Source: Mixophyes australis (lineage: Eukaryota; Chordata; Amphibia; Anura; Limnodynastidae). From it: a stretch of DNA of 64,000 bases. The stretch is from assembly GCA_036250195.1 (NCBI GenBank), contig JAVHZZ010000010.1, forward strand, positions 77,619,423 through 77,683,422, in the 5' to 3' direction. Made by a program: the position numbers and the translations under genes. The notes beneath the pieces were generated by a model, which did no database searches, was not told the DNA's origin, and worked only from the letters and a program-made list of their open reading frames with translations. Positions 40,159 to 48,628 of the stretch are shown in pieces. Within the stretch, counting starts at the first letter, position 1; each line of letters opens with the position of its first letter.

Positions 40159-41756
40159 GCCAGAGTGCCCAGAGTGGCACTCGAAAGCCAGAGTGGCCCA
40201 GATGACCAGAAGAAGGCACTCGAAAGCCAGAGTGGCCCAGATGACCAGAAGAAGGCACTCGAAAGCCAGAGTGTCCAGAGTGGCACTCGAAAGCCAGAGT
40301 GGCCCAGATGACCAGAAGAAGGCACTCGAAAGCCAGAGTGGCCCAGATGACCAGAAGAAGGCACTCGAAAGCCAGAGTGCCCAGAGTGGCACTCGAAAGC
40401 CAGGGTGGGCCAGATGACCAGAAGAAGGCACTCAAAAGCCAGAGTGGCCCAGATGACCAGAAGAAGGCACTCGAAAGCCAGAGTGGCCCAGATGACCAGA
40501 AGAAGGCACTCGAAAGCCAGAGTGGCCCAGATGACCAGAAGAAGGCACTCGAAAGCCAGAGTGTCCAGAGTGGCACTCGAAAGGCAGAGTGGCCCAGATG
40601 ACGAGAAGAAGGCACTCGAAAGGCAGAGTGGCCCAGATGATGAGAAGAAGGCACTCGAAAGGCAGAGTGGCCCAGATGACCAGAAGAAGGCAGTCGAAAG
40701 CCAGAGTGCCCAGAGTGGCACTCGAAAGCCAGAGTGGCCCAGATGACCAGAAGAAGGCACTCAAAAGCCAGAGTGGCCCAGATGACCAGAAGAAGGCACT
40801 CGAAAGCCAGAGTGGCCCAGATGACCAGAAGAAGGCACTCGAAAGCCAGAGTGTCCAGAGTGGCACTCGAAAGCCAGAGTGGCCCAGATGACCAGAAGAA
40901 GGCACTCGAAAGCCAGAGTGGCCCAGATGACCAGAAGAAGGCACTTGAAATTCAGAGTGCCCAGAGTGGCACTCGAAAGCCAGAGTGGCCCAGATGACCA
41001 GAAGAAGGCACTCGAAAGCCAGAGTGGCCCAGATGACCAGAAGAAGGCACTCGAAAGCCAGAGTGGCCCAGATGACCAGAAGAAGGCACTCGAAAGCCAG
41101 AGTGGCCCAGATGACCAGAAGAAGGCACTCGAAAGCCAGAGTGGCCCAGATGACCAGAAGAAGGCACTCGAAAGCCAGAGTGGCCCAGATGACCAGAAGA
41201 AGGCACTCGAAAGCCAGAGTGGCCCAGATGACCAGAAGAAGGCACTCGAAAGCCAGAGTGGCCCAGATGACCAGAAGAAGGCACTCGAAAGCCAGAGTGG
41301 CCCAGATGACCAGAAGAAGGCACTCGAAAGCCAGAGTGGCCCAGATGTCCATAAGAAGGCACTCGAAAGCCAGAGTGGCCCAGATGTCCATAAGAAGGCA
41401 CTCGAAAGCCAGAGTGGCCCAGATGACCAGAAGAAGGCACTCGAAAGCCAGAGTGGCCCAGATGACCAGAAGAAGGCACTCGAAAGCCAGAGTGGCCCAG
41501 ATGACCAGAAGAAGGCACTCGAAAGCCAGAGTGGCCCAGATGACCAGAAGAAGGCACTCCAAAGCCAGAGTGGCCCAGATGACCAGAAGAAGGCACTCGA
41601 AAGCCAGAGTGGCCCAGATGACCAGAAGAAGGCACTCGAAAGCCAGAGTGGCCCAGATGACCAGAAGAAGGCACTCGAAAGCCAGAGTGGCCCAGATGAC
41701 CAGAAGAAGGCACTCGAAAGCCAGAGTGGCCCAGATGACCAGAAGAAGGCACTCAA

Positions 41757-41820
41757 GTTTTTGAGACTTTTGCTCTGAGGACAAATCCTCTGCCATTGCA
41801 TGTGTGCCTGAGGTCTTCAA
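41757..41820. other. Right-hand junction of the satellite
   Basis: Satellite homology ends after ggcactcaa at 41756 and the sequence changes at once to tttttgagacttttgctctg, then to non-repetitive DNA. No target duplication or terminal motif is visible here. An open frame on the minus strand begins in this flank and reads into the array; I regard it as chance. Confidence 0.6.
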
Positions 41821-42385
41821 GATGACCTGCCCTTTTCCAGATTTGTTTCCTCCACTTGAGGGTCCCCAAAAGACTATAACCTTTTTAGGTGATCGGTCCC
41901 TGCCTTCTGCTCCTGATCCTGCAAAGGGTCCATCACTTGCTTTTGATGGTTAAGACTTGAATCAATTTGTTGCTCTTGTACAACAAAGTCTTGACAACTT
42001 CTACACTGCACCTGAATTTTATGCTACTCCATATAATCATATAGACACAATGTTGCAAAGTTTGACAGGGAAAGCACTGGCATGTGCAGAACTCCTCATG
42101 GAAACTAAGTACTCCATACAACTCCACTGCATTCATTAATGCAGTTCTTCAGATACTTGGTTTTATGCACTCGGTACACATTAAGACATTTCTGCTGCTC
42201 TTGTGGGCGCACCAGGGTCCAACTCCTGTGCCAACATCTATATTGGCAAGTAGCACACCCCTCTGCTTTTCATTTACCTTGCTTCTTATGAGAGGGAAGC
42301 TGCAAAGAAAAAGGCCTCTTCTGTATCCCACAAGTGTAAGCAATTCCGACCTTGGTTGCTGGTTTCATAGTCACTACAGATGATT
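41820..42385 (+). pseudogene. Degenerate Ty3/Gypsy-type gag relic
   Basis: No open frame longer than about 100 codons exists, but pieces in shifting frames resemble a Gypsy-class gag. Around 41957-42110 a capsid-like segment contains LTGKALACAELLME, the motif typical of the vertebrate Gypsy (Sushi-like) capsid, preceded by a residue pattern like FDG followed by LNQFVALVQQS. About 200 bp later a basic segment EREAAKKKG leads into a degraded CCHC zinc-knuckle-like region near 42300-42345. In-frame stops and frame changes show a dead copy. No protease or reverse transcriptase follows in recognisable form. Confidence 0.5.
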
Positions 42386-42984
42386 TTCCACCTCATAAAC
42401 ATTTAGTGAACCTTCATTCCATAAAGACCATTGCTCATCTCAATGCTGTGCTTCACAGTTTCACAGTTAGTTTATTGATGACCTATTGCCATTTATTGGT
42501 GAAATTACTACTTTAGCTCACATTCATGCAGATTCTTATGGAGAAATCTATTCCTAGTAGCATCTAAAATGCACTTCAAAGTAAGGTGATATTGTCAGGC
42601 TTGTACCGTCTGTGAAATCTTATCACATATCGAAATCCTGCAAGAAGAGGAACTAACTTTCAGAGACTAAATCTATACTAAATCCATGAGCATGCTCAGT
42701 TTTCATTTGGCCACTGCTGATCTGAATCCTGTGTACTAGATTTTGTCTTGTATCTGACCAGAGACTTTTGCTGGCACCTGTCTACTATTGACCTGCACTT
42801 GGCCTGTATTTATTACCTGCTCAATTTGCTGGTGAGTGTGTAAGATACGGGCACATACCAGATCTTGCCTACTACAGTTACCTTTTCCCATCTATGCACC
42901 AGGATGCTGGATGGTGAACCGGTTTCCAGTCAGCTGGGTCTCTATTCCGGATTACAGTAATACAAGTATATTGGTAAGTAACAG
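42386..42984. other. Unassigned AT-rich sequence
   Basis: No open frame, RNA gene or clear repeat boundary was found. The stretch from about 42700 to 42830 is rich in short tgacct, ctgt and cctg words, as in many Gypsy LTRs, and could belong to the gag relic on its left, but no terminal motif or target duplication supports that. Confidence 0.3.
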
Positions 42985-43145
42985 GCGAATAATGTTAAAA
43001 AGGTGGGTGGGGGGTGTTATTTATAATATTTAGGGTTGGCATTAATGTTATGTGGGGTTTGGTGGGGGCATTTATTTAAATGGGGGTATTAATGTTATGG
43101 GGTGGCTCTTTAATTTTTTTATTAAATGTGGGGGCTACTTAAAGA
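42985..43145 (+). repeat. G-rich degenerate repeat
   Basis: Imperfect repeats of attaatgttatggggt-like words, with many ggtggg and gggg runs on the plus strand, alternate with short AT-rich stretches. It directly precedes the (AT)n tract. Confidence 0.5.
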
Positions 43146-43163
43146 TGTGGCCAGTGGAGTTAG

Positions 43164-43167
<4 letters not shown>

Positions 43168-43211
<44 letters not shown>
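43168..43211. repeat. (AT)n microsatellite
   Basis: About 22 uninterrupted AT dinucleotides abut the left end of the foldback element; a second AT tract lies at about 43891-43926. Confidence 0.95.
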
Positions 43212-43216
<5 letters not shown>

Positions 43217-43763
43217 ACACAAAAAGACAGGGGGCGCCAACATAGTGCATTACAAGAATTAAAAATGCAAATACAACTCCAAAGATAGGTTTAACCCGTA
43301 CCAGATGGTGGTAAACTGATAGCCAAATAGAATACAGTTCTTGCTAGAGACACTGGAAATCTGTACCAAGCCTGGATGGCAGATGGAACCTTCCAATACG
43401 ATAAGGTGATGATCAGGAAACACCTGTGGACTGCTTCAATCCACCATCCTAGAGCAAAGCCAGGTGCAAAGCAGTAAATGACGTGACAACAGTCATTTAC
43501 TGCTTTGCACCTGGCTTTGCTCTAGGATGGTGGATTGAAGCAGTCCACAGGTGTTTCCTGATCATCACCTTATCGTATTGGAAGGTTCCATCTGCCATCC
43601 AGGCTTGGTACAGATTTCCAGTGTCTCTAGCAAGAACTGTATTCTATTTGGCTATCAGTTTACCACCATCTGGTACGGGTAAAACCTATCTTTGGAGTTG
43701 TATTTGCATTTTTAATTCTTGTAATGCACTATGTTGGCGCCCCCTGTCTTTTTGTGTTCCAAT
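43211..43763. mobile_element. Foldback element: 272-bp inverted repeats, 9-bp loop
   Basis: Left arm 43211-43482 and right arm 43492-43763 are reverse complements, separated by gtgacaaca at 43483-43491. Reading through the arms I found one mismatch (ggtttaacccg against ggttttacccg on the complement). Outer ends are attggaacacaaaaag and its complement. The element sits beside an (AT)n tract, so a TA-type target duplication could be hidden. An open frame of 113 codons in the right arm and its flank has no recognisable product and reflects the palindrome. It could be a MITE or foldback transposon of unknown superfamily, or an inverted duplication made during assembly. Confidence 0.85.
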
Positions 43764-43889
43764 TACTAGGTCTGACACTTGCAGACAGGTGTTGAATGAC
43801 CGGGGAGCTGCCTATTACATATAAGTATTATCTTTATTTTATCACACTATATAATTAAGCGCTCTGTGCTTAAAGATTTTCTTTGATAT

Positions 43890-43890
<1 letters not shown>

Positions 43891-43926
<36 letters not shown>
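43891..43926. repeat. (AT)n microsatellite
   Basis: A tract of alternating AT follows the foldback element by about 130 bp. Confidence 0.95.
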
Positions 43927-43932
<6 letters not shown>

Positions 43933-44592
43933 TTAAGCATAATTTTATTATTATTCACAAGTGAAAATGACAGATGCATCATGCAGATGGTGCAGCATAT
44001 CTACAATCATGTGTCATCAGATGTCAGTAAACATTAGTACGTCCGTCTTTCAGAAATGGGAAGATTACTGTTAAATGTCAGAAGACCTACCCTAAGGAGA
44101 AAATTGAAGACTTTACCATTCCATAAAATTTTCTGTATGTAGTAAACGCTGTGAACCATATACTTGACAATAAAATCAATACATACAAAATTCCTTCGCT
44201 GGCACTGAAAGTTGGCCATGGCTTTTGTCACTGGATCACTCATAAATAACTTATGGTATCAATTTATTTAAGGGAAATAGTGCAGGGCACTGATTTATAT
44301 AAATTGCCAATGCACTTATTTTTAATATTATATATATTCTGAGATAGGAAATCGTTATTTTTGAGATCAGGGTATAAACAGTTTTTTCCTCTTTTCACCT
44401 TGCTAAAGGATATGCCTTATTTCTGATGCATACATCTGATGCAATAGGCCTTTGTGGATGGAGGTCTTATGTGTATTGGGATGTATTTAGTATGGAAGTG
44501 TCATTGTTTAGGATTTGTAAGGTTGCTAGTGGAAACCTCCAATTAGACATATGTGCAAGGGAGTCTGATAGCAGAAAGTGCTAACAAAGTTT
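43927..44592. other. Unassigned AT-rich sequence
   Basis: No open frame with recognisable content, no RNA gene and no repeat boundary was identified. Confidence 0.4.
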
Positions 44593-45120
44593 TGTGATGA
44601 CGTGTCATGCCTGCTCTGGCCAAAGGCCCAGCAGGAGGTCGTTACTGTGTGGCCTTTTGCACAGAGTGAATTTCATAGATAAGTGTAAATTTTGTTAGCC
44701 TTGAAATGCATGTAAATCTATGTTTTGGGAAGCAGGGTACACCCTGTTTCTAAAAATAGACTATTTCTGAACTGTATAAAAGATGAGCTGTGTGAGCATG
44801 TAAGTGTTCTTCTGAATTCAACATCTGACCTGATCACTGGTACCTCAAACCAGTGTGAGCAAATAAACATCTTGCTTCAAAGACCTGCTTGAAAACATCT
44901 TCAATATTGCTGTATTCCTGTGATCTACAGATTAGACCCTAAATCTAATCTGTTCACCGGCTGTTCTGAGATTTGGACCCAAGCTTTCTAGTACCACCGC
45001 TCTGCCTGCTTCCCAGCAGCCCTGATCAGTGTGATAGGCCAGGGGGGATCCATTCACAGCAACCTTGAACCACAGTAAGAGGTCAGGTGTACCAGTCCAG
45101 GTACGCCAGCAACGAGATAC
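44593..45120 (+). promoter_or_regulatory. LTR-like stretch with TATA box and poly(A) signal
   Basis: A TATA-like gtataaaag at about 44776 is followed about 85 bp later by a poly(A) signal aataaa near 44862 and a T- and GT-rich stretch, the spacing seen in compact retroviral or Gypsy LTRs. A candidate left end tgtgatgacgtgtcatgcc begins at 44593. No matching right end, primer-binding site or target duplication was found, so this may be an eroded LTR or a chance combination. Confidence 0.3.
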
Positions 45121-45413
45121 GCTAGCAGCGTCATTTACCCAGAAGAAACCCAGTACTGGATGCCGGTAAGGAGTCCAGTGGTGGCAGCTCATGTAAGCCC
45201 CTCCTACTGCTGCAAGAGGGCACTTTTTGGATAATGAAAGCGTACGGTGGCAAAGTAATCTCAGCCGCTTCCCAGCAACAATAGACAGGGTGGCATAGGC
45301 GGTCCATCCTGTCACAGCTTCCAAAATATTTCAAGCATTGTGGAATGCTGAGCAGTGATGGAGGGCTGCATTGCTATAGTGGAAATTGCATGCAATTTCA
45401 GGAGGATCTGTGA

Positions 45414-46104
45414 GACATGATGGAATTGGCTGCCTTAAATATTCTGAAGGAGTCAAAATGGAACATGCCTCAACCCTTACCTGTCACTGAAGATGTGAAA
45501 AGGATCCATTTGTTTCTCAATGAGAAACAACAGATGTACCACAGCAATTTATCCACCCAACTATTACTTAAACACTGGGCATTGCTCGCAAAGGTCTCTC
45601 TGGCACAGGTGATCTTATTCAATTGAAGATGGAAAGGGGGGGTTTCCAAGATGCTGTTAACTACCTTTTCTTCTAAAGATGCTTTAGCTCTCCATAAAGA
45701 TGTTGCCCTTTTCTGAGCTTGAGAAGAAGCTCTTCAGGCACTTCACAAGAATTGAAATCTACAAAGTTACAAACCTGTTAACACCAGCAATGCAAAGTAC
45801 AATGAAACTTCATGCAGAGATGTATTAAGAATGTGGAGTAGTCACTGAAAATTTCTACATGTTTACAAGACCAGCTGCTTTGTCACATTTCAGAGGTTCC
45901 GATTGTAAAAGCCTTTTTGCTTAGGCATGTAGAGCTAAATATCAACACCGTCATACATAAAGTTGCAAATGCATGTTGGTACTCTTTCAAAAGTTGCCAG
46001 CCTAAACACAGAAATGGACCAATTGGCAGACTTCCTTGGGCACAACAACTGGGAGCACCAACAACATTACTGCCTCCCAGAAAGGACCCTCCAACTAACT
46101 AACT
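45414..46104 (+). pseudogene. Tyrosine-recombinase-like (Crypton-like) protein relic
   Basis: The first open piece (45417-45626) contains VTEDVKRIHLFLNEKQ and ends in LAQVILFN; after a TGA it continues RWKGGVSKMLL. Further pieces in the shifted frame include FTRIEI, LLTPAMQS, TENFYMFTRPAALSHFRGSD and, at 46015-46100, MDQLADFLGHN then LPERTLQL. This order (helical domain, R-rich catalytic entry, LLT segment, FLGH block) resembles a family of uncharacterised vertebrate proteins with a tyrosine-recombinase fold, related to Cryptons. At least three in-frame stops and one frameshift show a pseudogene. No introns are visible, consistent with an intronless mobile origin. Family assignment is from remembered motif patterns, not a search. 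Confidence 0.55.
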
Positions 46105-47018
46105 AAATAAGTAAGAATGAGATGAGTAATATGGAAGGTAGGAACATAGCAGGTGGATTGACAGGACAGTGAATAAGATGAGATATAGAGGAAAGCAAGG
46201 ATGAGGGGAGAAAAAGAGCAAACAAGCGCTCTCTCTCTGATTTTGCCCAGGTGCAAATTTACTCCTTTTTTATGCTTTGCTCTCCTTAATGACTCAGGCC
46301 CATTATGCCAATATACTGTGACTGCTGGAGTTCTTGGGAAGTTTGAAGTGGGACTGGGTCTAAAAAACTAGATCAAAATTCTAAAAATAGAGAATACAAC
46401 AAGATGACAAAACTAATTGTCTTATTTTACCTCAGCAACTCTGAGTTGGCCACTCACACAATTCCGCAATGAAAGCACAAGCAGTGCATTGCACAGCAGA
46501 ACTTAAAAGCTGGATGGAAAGTGAGTCCTCCTGGATGAATGCTTTCAGATGGACAGTTCTCTGTAGTAACTAGTCAATAACCCGTGTAATGCGATGCTCG
46601 CTACTTCTCTTCCCACAATCTGACTCACGGTAGTAAGATGTTTGTGACGTCACCGTAAGGGGAGAAGGTGCCTTGTCATCAGCACGCTGAAAGCGGTTCC
46701 TCCCCTGTTGGAACTCATTGTAAGTGAAGCCAGTCAGCCAGAAACATATAAATTATCAGTCAGAACTACCAGACCCTCCTAAGAGAGGTTCTCCAGGTCC
46801 TGGCCAGGGTGACTCAATCATTAAACTGTTAGACAGCGGCTAATAGAAAAATATATCAGGCACTGATCTTGATGGGCCTATTTCACTATAGAGGCCTGGA
46901 GCTGCAGCATCATCAGGCCCATTATTAATACTGTCCTGCTGATGTGAATGATTACCCATTTTCTGTAAAAGTGCTGTATAATATGTTAGCGCTATATAAC
47001 TAGAGGTTAATAATACTA
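46105..47018. other. Unassigned sequence, possible repeat tail at 46968-47018
   Basis: No gene was recognised. Near 46570-46640 the sequence has features of another interspersed repeat, but no ends could be set. At 46968-47004 aaagtgctgtataatatg and gttagcgctatataac resemble the tail of a common frog repeat that ends in an (aat)n run; the hAT element at 47027 is inserted into that run. Confidence 0.35.
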
Positions 47019-47039
47019 ATAATAATTAGAAATGCTCAC

Positions 47040-47130
47040 TGACCCCGTGTTTTGGTTTTGGTTTTGGATCTGGATTACCTTCGGGTTTTGGTTTTGGTTT
47101 TGCCAAAACCGCCCTTGCGTGTTTTGGTTT
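47040..47130 (+). repeat. Short ggttttggttttgg repeats at hAT subterminus
   Basis: Repeated ttttggttttgg words (about 47045-47075 and 47085-47125), one run in complement form ttgccaaaacc, lie just inside the left terminus. Subterminal repeats of this sort often bind hAT transposases; binding here is inference. Confidence 0.6.
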
Positions 47131-47436
47131 TGTTTAGCCATTTTTAAAAAAAATTAAACTTTTTGAGCTAAAATCACATAATTTAGGTATTATTTTGTAC
47201 CTACATTATTATTATTAACCTCACTAACACTAAATTCCAGTGATTTCCAATCAATTTTTACCATCTCACTGATCACAATATGCTTTTCATACACTTTCAG
47301 CCAAATACTGCAGCAAGTTGGCTGGGTGGTAAGCAACAGAGCAATGACTCAAACACACGACAGTTCCTAACACATCTAGGACACATTGGCACACAGCAGT
47401 GGCAGAAAAGAAAAGTGGTGCAAGATGGAATTGTCC

Positions 47437-47637
47437 TTGGATCATGAAACCAGTTATGGTTCATTTGATCGCTCCACCTGTTTCTTGGATAAGTGAGGTA
47501 ATTTTACAGCTAATACGTGGCAACGATCGCTCCACCTGTTTCTTGGATAAGTGAAATAATTCTACAGCTAATACATAGCAACGAGCGCTGACCCCCCGGG
47601 ATGCGTGCTTTTATCAGACACACACCAATCCAGGGTG
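47437..47637 (+). other. 18S rRNA-derived fragment inside hAT, with 58-bp internal duplication
   Basis: The segment matches the 5' part of eukaryotic 18S rRNA: cagttatggttcatttgatc, cttggataa, gctaatac, gagcgctgacccccc, ggatgcgtgc and ttatcagac in the correct order. Part of it, from gatcgctccacctgtttctt, is present twice in tandem (starts at 47467 and 47525, 58 bp apart), each copy with its own changes. It is far shorter than an 18S gene and is not a functional rRNA. It lies between two copies of the hAT-internal sequence caagatggaattgtcct (about 47421 and 47913). How the rRNA fragment entered is unknown. Confidence 0.85.
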
Positions 47638-47966
47638 CACTAAAAAGAGCTATTGAAATTCCCAGCAAGCCATGTATGACCCTGCACTTATTAGTGTAAA
47701 TTAATAAAAAAATCCTGCAAAGACTTGTACATTAATAAAAATGACCAAAGCAGCTCTTCTATAAGAGTGTATATATTAATTTAGACCCTACACTTATAAG
47801 TGCAAATTAAGAAAAATACTGTTGAATCCATGATAGCCCTCCCTAAACAAGCTAACAATGGGCTTGTTAGAGTAATGGCAGAAACACACATCGGTGCCAG
47901 GAAAGATTAATGGTGCAAGATGGAATTGTCCTTTGTGTTGGATCTTACAAAGGACATGCACACTTT

Positions 47967-48028
47967 AACAAACCAAGCACTTCAGCGACAAGGGCTGCCA
48001 CATTTGTAGCTGAAGTGCTTGGTTTGTT
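47967..48028. repeat. 20-bp stem inverted repeat in hAT
   Basis: Left arm aacaaaccaagcacttcagc (47967-47986) and right arm gctgaagtgcttggtttgtt (48009-48028) are perfect complements with a 22-base loop. It belongs to the hAT 3' region downstream of the transposase remnant. Confidence 0.9.
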
Positions 48029-48255
48029 TGGGCCCCCACTAAACCAGCTATCAATGCAGTAAAGGCATGTTAGACCAACAGTGCTGTGAAATGAATTCTA
48101 CACTGTCTTGATGTTGTCTTCATCATCTTCAGCATCATGTTCACCCTTATCAGTGTGTACATCATCATCATCACAGACACTGAAATCCGCCATTAGAGAA
48201 GTGTCAGTACTTGGATGTATTTGCCAGTAAAGACCTTCCTCGTGGAAGATGTAGT

Positions 48256-48567
48256 TCATTTAATGAACATCACCTTTTCCACATTTTTAGGAAGTAAAAT
48301 CCTACGTCGATCACTGACAAGGTTCCCGGCTGTGCTGACAACTCTTTCTGAGTACACACTTGAGGGTGGGCAGCTTAGGTATTGCAAAGCGAGAATGTAC
48401 ATGGGTTTCCAAATTGCTTGTTTTTCCTCCCAGTATGGAAAGGGACTGTCTGACATTTTGATTTCAATGAACTCTTGAAAATAATCCTCCACCACCCTTT
48501 GCATGTTAATAGTAGGATTGGATGGAGTTATGGCCGAGGTCACACTTTTTTTGGTAAAATCATTCAA
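48256..48567 (-). pseudogene. hAT transposase C-terminal dimerisation domain remnant
   Basis: The 103-codon open frame on the minus strand carries the hAT-family C-terminal dimerisation signature. It contains YWEEKQAIWKPMYILALQ, then LSCPPSSVYSERVVSTAGN, then SDRRRILLPKNVEKVMFIK. These match the conserved tryptophan/leucine helix and the P-S-S-x-x-x-E-R-x-F/V-S-x-A-G block of active hAT transposases, in which this domain makes dimers needed for transposition. The N-terminal BED zinc finger and the catalytic D, D and E regions are absent upstream, where only a minisatellite and a nested MITE occur. Full-length relatives are usually over 500 residues, so this is a truncated, inactive remnant. 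Confidence 0.85.
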
Positions 48568-48628
48568 ACCAGACCAGATGCCCCCTGCGTCATCCCTGCT
48601 TCTCTTTGGAAATACAGAGCAATGACTG

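Larger units (their letters stand above)
1..41756 (+). repeat. Tandem satellite array, 39-bp unit with 28-bp derivative units
   Basis: The stretch is a continuous head-to-tail array. The 39-bp unit A starts ggcccagatgaccagaagaa and ends ggcactcgaaagccagagt; clean copies run from 3231 on. A 28-bp unit B lacks 11 bp of A and begins gcccagagtggcactcg (Bc) or gtccagagtggcactcg (Bt). Rarer forms are 29 bp (starts at 4032), 31 bp ending cttgaaa (1029-1059), and 38 bp that lose one g (from about 17594). All units have the same orientation. At this length the array holds very roughly 1,100 units, an estimate from length and not a count. It starts before base 1 and stops at a sharp junction near 41756. 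The 28-bp units shift the reading frame and variant bases create stops, so I read the whole array as non-coding satellite. Function unknown. Confidence 0.97.

Noticed and set aside
1..41756. CRISPR-like array
   Set aside because: There are no unique spacers between repeats, the units are directly contiguous, and the flanks are eukaryotic transposon relics.
40432..41820. Minus-strand open frame that starts in unique sequence at 41820 and reads into the satellite, as a satellite-derived gene
   Set aside because: Only about 20 codons are unique, with no recognisable motif, and the flanking DNA is a degraded gag relic. Chance explains it.
43483..43824. 113-codon open frame in the foldback element
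   Set aside because: It lies in the right arm and flank of a palindrome and has no recognisable domain or start context.
44932..45334. Minus-strand open frames of 67-130 codons near the LTR-like stretch
   Set aside because: They overlap in different frames, contain no recognised domain, and lie antisense to LTR-like promoter signals.
47437..47637. Functional rRNA gene
   Set aside because: Only a short 5'-domain fragment with substitutions and an internal duplication is present, inside a transposon.
48256..48567. A domesticated hAT transposase gene
   Set aside because: Only the C-terminal dimerisation segment remains, within clear element boundaries and next to debris. Nothing suggests a conserved host gene.
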